Positions 1-5,276 of a stretch of 6,693 bases of DNA are shown here, in pieces. The translations under genes were made by a program, and so were the position numbers. The first letter of the stretch is position 1. Every line of letters starts with the position of its first letter. This DNA comes from Propionibacteriaceae bacterium (GTDB lineage: Bacteria; Actinomycetota; Actinomycetes; Propionibacteriales; Propionibacteriaceae), in contig JAKDIK010000156.1 in assembly GCA_030450535.1 (NCBI GenBank), forward strand, positions 1-6,693. The letters are read 5' to 3'. A model generated the notes under the pieces. It saw only the letters and a program-made list of their open reading frames with translations. It was not told where the DNA came from and searched no databases.

Positions 1-291
1 CAGCCGACGCAGACCGGCCCCGGCGGCGGGCTCGGTGGCGGCCTGGGCGACATTCTGGGCGACCTGCTGGGCGGCTCGCAGCGATCGGCCGCCCCCACAG
101 AGCCGGGACGGACCCCCACGGCGGGCACCGGCGACGGCACCTTCCGCTCGCCCACGCCGCCCGCCACCGACGTGACGGCCGACGCCGGCGCGCCGGGTAC
201 GTCCGCCGGGAGGACGCAGGGTCGGACGTCCGCGGGCGCCGACAACCCGCTCGGTGGCATCCTCTCCGACCTGCTCTTCGGGCGCCGATAG
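1..291 (+). CDS. C-terminal part of an unidentified Gly/Pro/Thr-rich protein (5' end outside window)
   Basis: Frame 1 is open from the first base to a TAG at 289-291, giving the last 96 residues of a longer protein. The visible part is low complexity. It opens with a Gly-Leu-Asp stretch (GLGGGLGDILGDLLGG), continues through a Pro/Thr/Ala/Gly-rich and probably disordered linker, and ends with a similar short hydrophobic-Gly piece (NPLGGILSDLLFGRR). Codons are strongly biased to G or C in the third position, as in the neighbouring genes, which supports real coding. The maf GTG start lies only 3 nt after this stop and has no visible ribosome binding site, so the two genes are probably co-transcribed and translationally coupled. 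In many actinobacteria this position before maf holds the acyl-CoA carboxylase epsilon gene, but this tail does not look like AccE. The Gly-Leu-Asp motif resembles the end of the protein at 5274-6074. No function can be given from this fragment. Confidence 0.75.
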   Translation, partial: QPTQTGPGGGLGGGLGDILGDLLGGSQRSAAPTEPGRTPTAGTGDGTFRSPTPPATDVTADAGAPGTSAGRTQGRTSAGADNPLGGILSDLLFGRR

Positions 292-294
292 CCC

Positions 295-945
295 GTGCGG
301 CTGGTCCTGGCCTCGGCGTCCCCCGCCCGTCTCGCGACCCTGCGGGCGGCGGGCGTCGAGCCGACCGTCCACGTCTCGGGAGTCGACGAGTCGGCCGTGG
401 ACGCGGCAGACGCCGCCGGCCTCGCCACAGAGCTGGCGCGGCTGAAGGCCGAGGCGGTGTTCACCGAACTCACGCGGGCTGGCGCGGAGCCCGTCGCTGG
501 CGGGGGGACGGTCATCGTCGGGTGTGATTCCGTGCTCGACCTCGACGGCACGATCTGCGGCAAACCCGGCAGCGACGAGGCCGTCCGGGAGCGTTGGCGG
601 GCCATGCGGGGCCGCTCGGGTGTCCTGGTGACCGGCCACCACGTCATCGTCCTGGCCGGGGGCGCGGCCCCCGCACGGCGGACGCGTGCGGCGTCCACCA
701 CCGTGCGTTTCGCCGACATCACCGACGACGAGATCGACGCCTACGTCGCCACGGGCGAACCCCAGCACGTCGCCGGCGCGTTCACGATCGATGGCTTCGG
801 CGCGGCCTTCGTGACGGGCATCGAGGGCGACCACCACAACGTGGTCGGCCTGAGCGTGCCCCTGCTGCGCGAGATGCTGGCTGAGTTGGGAGTCTGCTGG
901 ACCGCTCTGTGGCACACCACGGGTTCGTACATGCCAGGGCGGTAG
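295..945 (+). CDS. maf: Maf family nucleotide pyrophosphatase
   Basis: Encodes 216 residues of the Maf/HAM1-like fold. Family members are cytosolic house-cleaning pyrophosphatases that hydrolyse non-canonical or excess nucleoside triphosphates (dTTP, UTP, CTP or modified bases, by subfamily) to the monophosphate and PPi. Visible signatures are the N-terminal LASASPARL (residues 4-12), the acidic metal/catalytic segment GCDSVL around Asp78, GKP at 89-91, and the GEPQHVAGAFTIDG region at 154-167. The last is the form usual in actinobacterial Maf proteins. The IEGDHHNVVGLSVPLLREML segment at 176-195 is also characteristic. The GTG start puts the LASxSP motif at the correct distance from the N terminus. 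After the usual end near WTALW the protein carries a short extra tail (HTTGSYMPGR), and the stop TAG is followed directly by a second TAG. In actinobacteria maf commonly sits among acyl-CoA carboxylase genes (accD5-accE5-maf...accA3), and an accA3-like gene lies 1.5 kb downstream here. The substrate cannot be assigned. Confidence 0.95.
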   Translation: MRLVLASASPARLATLRAAGVEPTVHVSGVDESAVDAADAAGLATELARLKAEAVFTELTRAGAEPVAGGGTVIVGCDSVLDLDGTICGKPGSDEAVRERWRAMRGRSGVLVTGHHVIVLAGGAAPARRTRAASTTVRFADITDDEIDAYVATGEPQHVAGAFTIDGFGAAFVTGIEGDHHNVVGLSVPLLREMLAELGVCWTALWHTTGSYMPGR

Positions 946-979
946 TAGCGCTCGTCCTTTCGTCCTCCCCTCTCGTGCT

Positions 980-1267
980 TTGGTACAATCCCGACCACGA
1001 TCGGTAGTCAAGCGCGACGAACCGTCGTACGCTGCGACGCATTCACGGCGACGCCGTGGACACCGGGCCGCGACTATCACCCGCTACTACACTCCAGAAT
1101 CCGGCGCATACGCGGGCAGCGCGAGCATCATCGGCTGGGAAAGAGAATCGTCGAACACGGTGAGGTACTCCATCATGTGGACAGGGCCAACGGGATTCCC
1201 CAGCGCTACCAAGGTGCTCCAAACAAGCGTCACGCGTGACGGGATTCGACAGGTGGCGTTCTGGTGA
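980..1267 (+). CDS. Doubtful ORF upstream of and overlapping the small membrane protein gene
   Basis: An open frame of up to 95 codons runs from a TTG at 980 to TGA at 1265-1267. I do not recognise the product. The TTG overlaps the likely -10 box and has no ribosome binding site. Later in-frame starts (GTG 1160, ATG 1175) would give only about 35 or 30 residues, also without a good Shine-Dalgarno sequence. About two thirds of third positions are G or C by hand count, clearly fewer than in neighbouring genes, and 1081-1260 is 60% GC by count. The N-terminal half is Arg-rich and not protein-like. The C-terminal half (residues 37-95, rich in Ser, Thr, Tyr, Trp) is more plausible. In its favour, its TGA overlaps the GTG of the next ORF as GTGA, the classic coupling arrangement. 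Frame 1 is also open over most of this region, to a TGA near 1240. It may be a decayed or transferred gene, a leader ORF or non-coding leader RNA. Confidence 0.25.
   Translation: MVQSRPRSVVKRDEPSYAATHSRRRRGHRAATITRYYTPESGAYAGSASIIGWERESSNTVRYSIMWTGPTGFPSATKVLQTSVTRDGIRQVAFW
981..989 (+). promoter_or_regulatory. Extended -10 promoter
   Basis: TGGTACAAT combines an extended -10 TGn with TACAAT, which matches the TATAAT consensus at five of six positions. It lies 35 nt after the maf stop. No good -35 is visible (TTCGTC at 959-964 is a poor match with a long spacer), which is tolerable for an extended -10 promoter. Transcription would start near 995-997 and run through the small membrane protein gene to the hairpin at 1417-1451. 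If this promoter is used, the TTG at 980 cannot be a start codon on that transcript. Confidence 0.5.
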
Positions 1268-1401
1268 ACGATCCACTGACACCTTTGGGGCCCGAGGGGT
1301 TCGAGGTCTTCCTGCCTTGGCTCATGTCCATCGTCGCGATCGTGCACGTCGTGATTCTGGTCATTCTGGCCGCGGCCGCCATCAAGTACCTCCGCAGCTG
1401 A
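1264..1401 (+). CDS. Small single-span membrane protein, 45 aa
   Basis: GTG at 1264 to TGA at 1399-1401 encodes 45 residues beginning MNDPLTPLGPEGFEVF. An AGGTGG at 1251-1256 sits 7 nt before the start as a Shine-Dalgarno sequence. Residues 1-15 form a short acidic, Pro/Gly-containing N terminus. Residues 17-39 are an uninterrupted hydrophobic helix rich in Val, Ile, Leu and Ala, and the end (KYLRS) is basic. By the positive-inside rule this suggests an outside N terminus and a cytoplasmic C terminus. By hand count 37 of 44 codons after the start end in G or C, as expected for a real gene in this genome and unlike the stretch just upstream. The stop lies 15 nt before a strong hairpin, so this is probably the last gene of a short transcription unit. 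I recognise no family. It could be a regulatory membrane peptide, a hydrophobic toxin-like peptide or a small subunit of a membrane complex. Confidence 0.6.
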   Translation: MNDPLTPLGPEGFEVFLPWLMSIVAIVHVVILVILAAAAIKYLRS

Positions 1402-1416
1402 CCAGACCGTCCCTGA

Positions 1417-1451
1417 GCGTTGCTGGCGGCCTTGCGCGCCGCCAGCAACGC
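1417..1451 (+). terminator. Terminator-like hairpin, 14-bp perfect stem
   Basis: The left arm 1417-1430 (GCGTTGCTGGCGGC) pairs perfectly with the right arm 1438-1451 around a 7-nt loop (CTTGCGC). No T-run follows, which is common for actinobacterial terminators. It starts 15 nt after the stop of the small membrane protein gene and ends immediately before the promoter of the next gene, so it probably insulates the two units. Confidence 0.75.
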
Positions 1452-1452
1452 A

Positions 1453-1481
1453 CTGACCTCCGCGCCACCGGCCGCTAGAGT
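1453..1481 (+). promoter_or_regulatory. Likely promoter of the phosphoribosyltransferase gene, near-leaderless
   Basis: CTGACC at 1453-1458 as -35 and TAGAGT at 1476-1481 as -10 are separated by 17 nt, and fit the TTGAC/TAnnnT pattern of actinobacterial housekeeping sigma factors. The -10 ends 11 nt before the ATG at 1493, so transcription would start about 0-5 nt before the start codon. The lack of a Shine-Dalgarno sequence before that ATG agrees with leaderless or near-leaderless translation. Confidence 0.6.
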
Positions 1482-1492
1482 GGGCAGCTGTC

Positions 1493-2386
1493 ATGACCGA
1501 GATCACCCCAGCGCCGAGACGCCACCTGCTGCCCGCCCCGATCCGGGCGATGCGACCCCGCCAGTGGGTCAAGAACGTGCTCGTGCTGGCCGCGCCCGTT
1601 GCCGCCGGGCTGCTCTTCGTGCCGGCAGTCCTCATCAACACGGCGTGGGCGTTCGTGGCTTTCTGCCTGGTCAGCGCGTCGATCTACCTGATCAACGACG
1701 TGCGCGACGTGGAGTCCGACCGTCAGCACCCGAAGAAGCGGTTCCGCCCGATCGCCGCGGGCGAGGTGAGCCCGCGCACGGCCATCGTCTGGGCCACGGT
1801 GACCGTGATCGCCAGCCTGGCGCTGGGCTGGTTCGTGGCTCCGCTGCTCGCGGTGACGCTGGCCGTGTACTGGATGCTGCAGGTCGGCTACTCGGTGCTG
1901 TGGAAGAATCAGCCGATCATCGACCTGGCCATGGTGGCCGCCGGCTTCCTGCTGCGCGCGGTCGCCGGCGGCGTGGCGTCCGGCATTCCGCTGTCGCAGT
2001 GGTTCCTGCTGGTGGCGTCCTTCGGCTCGCTGTTCATGGTGGCCGGCAAGCGCTACTCGGAGATGATCGAGCTCGGCCCGGACGCCGGCACGCGCGCCTC
2101 GCTCGCCCGCTACACGGCCAGCTACCTGCGCTTCGTGTGGGCGCTGTCCTGCGCGGCGGTCATCATGTCGTACAGCCTGTGGGCGTTCGAGCAGGCCCCG
2201 GACGTGAGCGGCATCAACTGGCACGCGATTTCGATCGCGCCGTTCACGCTCGCGTTGCTGCGCTACGCCTACACCATCGACGCCGGCGGCGCCGGCGAGC
2301 CCGAGGACGTCGTGCTCGGCGACCGCGTGCTGCAGTTGCTCGGCCTCGCCTGGGTGATCCCGGTCGCGGTCGGTGTGTTCAGCTGA
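1493..2386 (+). CDS. ubiA: Decaprenyl-phosphate phosphoribosyltransferase (UbiA family; DPPR synthase)
   Basis: Encodes a 297-residue polytopic membrane protein of the UbiA superfamily, closely resembling as I recall it the mycobacterial Rv3806c enzyme. That enzyme transfers phosphoribose from PRPP to decaprenyl phosphate, giving decaprenyl-phosphoryl-5-phosphoribose. This is the first committed step to decaprenyl-phosphoryl-arabinose, the arabinose donor for arabinogalactan and lipoarabinomannan. Diagnostic features are RPRQWVKNVLV (21-31), the Asp motif NDVRDVESD (N68, D69, D72, D76) followed by KKRFRPIAAG (81-90), FGSLFMVAGKRYSE (177-190), YLRFVWALS (211-219) and the C-terminal AGEPEDVVLGDRVLQLLGLAW (267-287). 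These blocks separate it from menaquinone- or haem-type UbiA prenyltransferases. Hydrophobic helices fill the spaces, with the Asp motif and the KRY segment probably facing the cytoplasm. The family partners (dprE1, dprE2, aftA, glfT2) are not in the window. The gene appears to be transcribed alone from the promoter just upstream. Its presence suggests an arabinan-containing wall. Confidence 0.93.
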   Translation: MTEITPAPRRHLLPAPIRAMRPRQWVKNVLVLAAPVAAGLLFVPAVLINTAWAFVAFCLVSASIYLINDVRDVESDRQHPKKRFRPIAAGEVSPRTAIVWATVTVIASLALGWFVAPLLAVTLAVYWMLQVGYSVLWKNQPIIDLAMVAAGFLLRAVAGGVASGIPLSQWFLLVASFGSLFMVAGKRYSEMIELGPDAGTRASLARYTASYLRFVWALSCAAVIMSYSLWAFEQAPDVSGINWHAISIAPFTLALLRYAYTIDAGGAGEPEDVVLGDRVLQLLGLAWVIPVAVGVFS

Positions 2387-2420
2387 GCCTCTGCTCGGGA
2401 AGGTCGCAGAGCATCACACG

Positions 2421-2445
2421 CGGAGTCCCGGCGTCCTAGACTCCG
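2421..2445 (+). promoter_or_regulatory. Putative promoter with overlapping dyad upstream of the carboxylase gene
   Basis: TAGACT at 2437-2442 fits a TAnnnT -10 box, though the -35 at the right distance (TCACAC, 2414-2419) is weak. The -10 lies inside a perfect 7-bp dyad: CGGAGTC at 2421-2427 and GACTCCG at 2439-2445, 11 nt apart. The arms are 18 nt centre to centre, which would suit a dimeric repressor, or an RNA hairpin if transcription begins upstream. A second inverted pair, CTGCTCGG (2391-2398) and CCGAGCAG (2443-2450), flanks the same region. Either could be chance in GC-rich DNA. Confidence 0.4.
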
Positions 2446-2480
2446 AGCAGCAGGCCCCGGCTGCAGGCGGGCCGGCTCCC

Positions 2481-2487
2481 GGAGGAG
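2481..2487 (+). promoter_or_regulatory. Strong ribosome binding site fixing the GTG start of the carboxylase gene
   Basis: GGAGGAG lies 6 nt before the GTG at 2494. It is the clearest Shine-Dalgarno sequence in the window, and it places the start exactly at the MGISKVLVANRGEIA N terminus expected for biotin carboxylases. Confidence 0.85.
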
Positions 2488-2493
2488 ACGCAG

Positions 2494-4257
2494 GTGGGTA
2501 TCAGCAAGGTCCTGGTGGCCAATCGTGGTGAGATCGCGGTCCGCATCGTTCGGGCCGCCCGGGACGCTGGCCTCGCCAGCGTCGCGGTGTATGCCGAGCC
2601 GGACGCAGACGCGCTGTTCGTGCGGCTGGCCGACGAGGCCTTCGCCCTCGGCGGCGCGACGCCCGCCGAGTCGTACCTGCGGATCGACGCGCTGCTCGAC
2701 GTCGCGGAGCGGAGCGGCGCGGACGCCGTGCACCCCGGCTACGGCTTCCTCGCCGAGAACGCCGGCTTCGCCCGGGCGGTGATCGACGCGGGGCTCACCT
2801 GGATCGGTCCCCCGCCGGCGGCCATCGAGGCCCTGGGCGACAAGGTCCAGGCCCGCCACATCGCGCAGAAGGTCGGCGCACCGCTGGTTGCGGGCACGGC
2901 CGACCCGGTCGCGGACGCCGACGCGGTCGTCGCCTTCGCCACCGAGCACGGGCTGCCCATCGCCATCAAGGCGGCCTACGGCGGCGGCGGACGCGGCCTC
3001 AAGGTCGCCAGGCGCCTCGACGAGGTCGCCGAGATGTTCGAGTCGGCGACGCGCGAGGCGATCACCGCGTTCGGACGCGGCGAGTGCTTCGTCGAGCAGT
3101 ACCTCGACCGGCCGCGCCACGTCGAGACCCAATGCCTCGCGGACGCGCACGGCCACGTCGTCGTCGTCTCGACCCGCGACTGCTCGCTGCAGCGGCGCCA
3201 CCAGAAGCTCGTCGAGGAGGCGCCGGCGCCGTTCCTCACCGACGAGCAGGTCGACACGCTGTACACGGCGTCCAAGGCGATCCTGCGCGAGGCCGGCTAC
3301 GTCGGTGCCGGTACGTGCGAGTTCCTGGTGGCGACCGATGGCCGCATCTCGTTCCTGGAGGTCAACACGCGCCTGCAGGTCGAGCACCCCGTCTCCGAGG
3401 AGGTCACCGGCCTCGACCTGGTGCGTGAGATGTTTCGCATCGCCGACGGCGAGGAACTCGGCTACGACGATCCCGCCGTGCGCGGACACTCGATCGAGTT
3501 CCGGCTCAACGCCGAGGACCCGGGCCGCTCGTTCATGCCCGCACCCGGCACGTTGACCACCTGGGAGCCGCCGGCCGGCCCGGGTGTTCGGGTCGATGAG
3601 GGCTACCGGGCCGGCATGACGGTGCCGGGCGCGTTCGACTCGCTGGTGGCGAAGATCATCGTGACCGGACGCGACCGCAGCAAGACTCTCGAGCGCTCCC
3701 GCCGGGCGCTGGCCGAGGTGCGCATCGAGGGCATGCCGACCGTCATTCCGTTCCACCGCGCCGTCCTGGACGACCCCGCGTTCACGGGCGCGGACGGCAC
3801 GTTCGGCGTCCACACACGCTGGATCGAGACCGAGTTCGACAACACCATCGACCCGTTCCCCGGCACCGCGGAGCAGGCCGCCGAGGCCGAGCGGACCACG
3901 TACGTCGTCGAGGTGGGCGGACGCCGCATCGAGGTCCGGGTGCCGGCCGCTCTCGCCCAGGGCGGGCCCGCACCGAGGGCGACCCGCAAGCCACCCAGGC
4001 GCGAGCGGAGCGCGGCCAAGGCGGCAGCCCCGGCCAGCACGGTCCTGACCGCGCCCATGCAGGGCACGATCGTGAAGGTCTCGGTGGCCGAGGGTGACGA
4101 GGTGAGCCAGGGAGACACGGTGGTCGTGCTGGAGGCCATGAAGATGGAGCAGCCGATCAGCGCCCATCGCTCGGGCATCGTGCGGCAGGTGACCACCAGG
4201 GCCGGACAGACGGTCAACAGCGGCGAACCGCTGTGCGAAATCGTCGACCCGCAGTGA
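2494..4257 (+). CDS. accA3: Acyl-CoA carboxylase alpha subunit (biotin carboxylase plus biotin carboxyl carrier), AccA3/PccA type
   Basis: Encodes 587 residues, close to the roughly 600 of mycobacterial AccA3. The enzyme carboxylates its own biotin with ATP and bicarbonate. Separate AccD beta chains, often with an epsilon chain, then pass the carboxyl group to acetyl- or propionyl-CoA. The biotin carboxylase part covers about 1-450. It has KVLVANRGEIAVRI (5-18), HPGYGFLAEN (80-89), the ATP-grasp loop GGGGRGLK (163-170), the catalytic strand EVNTRLQVEHPVSE (289-302, with E289, N291, R293, Q295, E297) and the Arg of EFRLNAEDP (R337). A basic Ala/Pro/Arg/Lys linker at about 485-515 leads to the biotinyl domain (516-585), whose EAMKMEQ places the biotinylated lysine at K550. 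All key residues are present, so it looks active. No beta chain is in the window; by actinobacterial synteny accD/accE would be expected upstream near maf. It converges on the PAP2 gene with an 18-nt gap and no clear terminator. Confidence 0.95.
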   Translation: MGISKVLVANRGEIAVRIVRAARDAGLASVAVYAEPDADALFVRLADEAFALGGATPAESYLRIDALLDVAERSGADAVHPGYGFLAENAGFARAVIDAGLTWIGPPPAAIEALGDKVQARHIAQKVGAPLVAGTADPVADADAVVAFATEHGLPIAIKAAYGGGGRGLKVARRLDEVAEMFESATREAITAFGRGECFVEQYLDRPRHVETQCLADAHGHVVVVSTRDCSLQRRHQKLVEEAPAPFLTDEQVDTLYTASKAILREAGYVGAGTCEFLVATDGRISFLEVNTRLQVEHPVSEEVTGLDLVREMFRIADGEELGYDDPAVRGHSIEFRLNAEDPGRSFMPAPGTLTTWEPPAGPGVRVDEGYRAGMTVPGAFDSLVAKIIVTGRDRSKTLERSRRALAEVRIEGMPTVIPFHRAVLDDPAFTGADGTFGVHTRWIETEFDNTIDPFPGTAEQAAEAERTTYVVEVGGRRIEVRVPAALAQGGPAPRATRKPPRRERSAAKAAAPASTVLTAPMQGTIVKVSVAEGDEVSQGDTVVVLEAMKMEQPISAHRSGIVRQVTTRAGQTVNSGEPLCEIVDPQ

Positions 4258-4275
4258 TGCGTGGCCGGCTGTGCC

Positions 4276-5148
4276 TCACCGCTCGCGGAGGCGCGGGGCG
4301 TCCGAGCGTTGCCGCAGAGTGAGCAGGACGCCGAGCCCCACAGCGACGAGCCCAGCCAACGCGGCCGAGCCGCCCGCGTAGGCGAGGAACTGCTCGGCCC
4401 GGGACGCATCGGCCAGCCCGACGCCCCACACGAGCATCCCGGTGATCACCGTGACGCCCAGGGCGAGCAGCCCGAGGGCGATCAGGACGCCGGCGACCGG
4501 GCTGCGCCGGACCGGTTCCGGGTCGACGCGTCGCCGCAACCGCAACAGCGCCTCCCCGGCGTACGCCCAGCCGCACGCCACGAGGACCGCCGCCGACACG
4601 TCGGAGGGCCGGTGCCACTGGTTCACCAAAGTGGCGTAGCCGAACGCGGTGACGACGACGACGCCGGCCACCGTGAGGAACGGGCGCAGGCGGCGTCCGA
4701 CGACGATCAGCACCCCCACGACGATGGACGCCGCCACGGTCGTGTGCCCCGACGGCAGGGAGTTCGCCGCATGGTCGCCGGGAATGAGGTCAGGGCGGGT
4801 GAGGACCGTGTACTTCAGCAGCTGCGTGGACACGTTGGCCGCGGCGACGACGCCCGCGCCGACCACGGCGGCACCGACGCGTCCCCGCACCAGTCCGACG
4901 ATGAGCACGACCGCCATGGCCAACGCCACGGCCGGCACCGAGACGGTCTGCAGTAGTCCTTCGGCGTGGGCGTCCAGCCGCCAAGCGCCGATGGTGGAGC
5001 CGCGCAGGGCGAGCTCGTCGAGCACTTGGCCGCGTCGGGTGTCGAGGAAGAACCAGGCCCAGGCAGCGAACAGGCCCGCCACCCCCACCGCGGCGAGGGC
5101 GGGGAGCAGCGGTCCGGGGGTCATGCGTCGTGCGTCCACCCGAACCAT
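4276..5148 (-). CDS. PAP2 (type 2 phosphatidic acid phosphatase) family membrane protein
   Basis: Encodes about 290 residues with roughly seven or eight hydrophobic segments (near 13-34, 70-87, 92-110, 137-150, 157-174, 186-198, 217-240, 256-278). The PAP2 active-site set is visible. It has a first motif KYTVLTRPD (K112, R118, P119), then NSLPSGHTT (129-137, with H135 the expected catalytic acid/base) and WHRPSD (H179 as expected nucleophile, D183). Two details differ from the textbook pattern: K and RP are five rather than six residues apart, and the Ser-Arg before the last His is replaced (Ala172-Thr173). Such members usually dephosphorylate lipid phosphates or polyprenyl (pyro)phosphates at the outer membrane face. 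A role on decaprenyl-phosphoryl phosphoribose is possible given the gene at 1493, but Rv3807c, the usual candidate, is much shorter. The start is uncertain. ATG 5148 is chosen, ATG 5124 (282 aa) has a distant GGTGG, and the upstream TTG at 5211 has no support. Confidence 0.88.
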   Translation of the reverse strand: MVRVDARRMTPGPLLPALAAVGVAGLFAAWAWFFLDTRRGQVLDELALRGSTIGAWRLDAHAEGLLQTVSVPAVALAMAVVLIVGLVRGRVGAAVVGAGVVAAANVSTQLLKYTVLTRPDLIPGDHAANSLPSGHTTVAASIVVGVLIVVGRRLRPFLTVAGVVVVTAFGYATLVNQWHRPSDVSAAVLVACGWAYAGEALLRLRRRVDPEPVRRSPVAGVLIALGLLALGVTVITGMLVWGVGLADASRAEQFLAYAGGSAALAGLVAVGLGVLLTLRQRSDAPRLRER

Positions 5149-5260
5149 GGTGCACCGGAGGACAACCCCGCGGTGGGGCGTCCGACCCCACGGGCCCGGC
5201 GCGGCACGCAATCACAGGTAGCTCACAGCAAATGCGGCGCCGGTTCGGGACATCCGTGGG

Positions 5261-5276
5261 CAGAATGGAAACCATG
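5261..5276 (+). promoter_or_regulatory. Possible leaderless promoter of the coiled-coil membrane protein gene
   Basis: CAGAAT at 5261-5266 is a -10-like box 7 nt before the ATG at 5274, the spacing typical of leaderless actinobacterial mRNAs. No convincing -35 or Shine-Dalgarno sequence is seen. The divergent interval 5149-5273 also holds a 6-bp hairpin, GTGGGG (5173-5178) and CCCCAC (5186-5191) with a 7-nt loop. It also holds a GGTGCACC palindrome directly abutting the PAP2 ATG. No clear promoter for the PAP2 gene was identified. Confidence 0.45.

Noticed and set aside
946..1492. A tRNA, insertion sequence or attachment site that would explain the lower-GC interval
   Set aside because: I found no cloverleaf, no paired terminal inverted repeats, no flanking direct repeats and no transposase or integrase motif. 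The only strong inverted repeat is the terminator-like hairpin.
1475..2224. A 249-codon minus-strand frame opposite the phosphoribosyltransferase gene
   Set aside because: It has His/Arg/Gln-rich composition without a hydrophobic core or motif and mirrors a clearly real membrane protein gene.
1420..2439. A 339-codon plus-strand frame overlapping the phosphoribosyltransferase gene
   Set aside because: It would start inside the terminator hairpin, is dominated by Arg/Gly/Ala, and is out of frame with the recognised UbiA motifs.
2269..4167. A 632-codon minus-strand open frame opposite the carboxylase gene
   Set aside because: It is antisense to a gene with complete family motifs, its translation is Arg/Gly/Asp/His-rich without any domain, and long antisense frames are expected in DNA with GC-rich third positions.
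4258..4275. A terminator between the convergent carboxylase and PAP2 genes
   Set aside because: The 18-nt gap contains only a GCCGGC palindrome, with no stable stem.
5149..5211. A TTG start at 5211 for the PAP2 gene
   Set aside because: There is no Shine-Dalgarno sequence, the start codon is rare, and the 21 extra residues do not resemble a PAP2 N terminus; the ATGs at 5148 and 5124 are better.
5130..5273. An N-terminal extension of the coiled-coil protein to 5130
   Set aside because: The added residues are Arg/Pro/Gly-rich, overlap the PAP2 start and the divergent promoter region, and would bury the hydrophobic N-terminal anchor.
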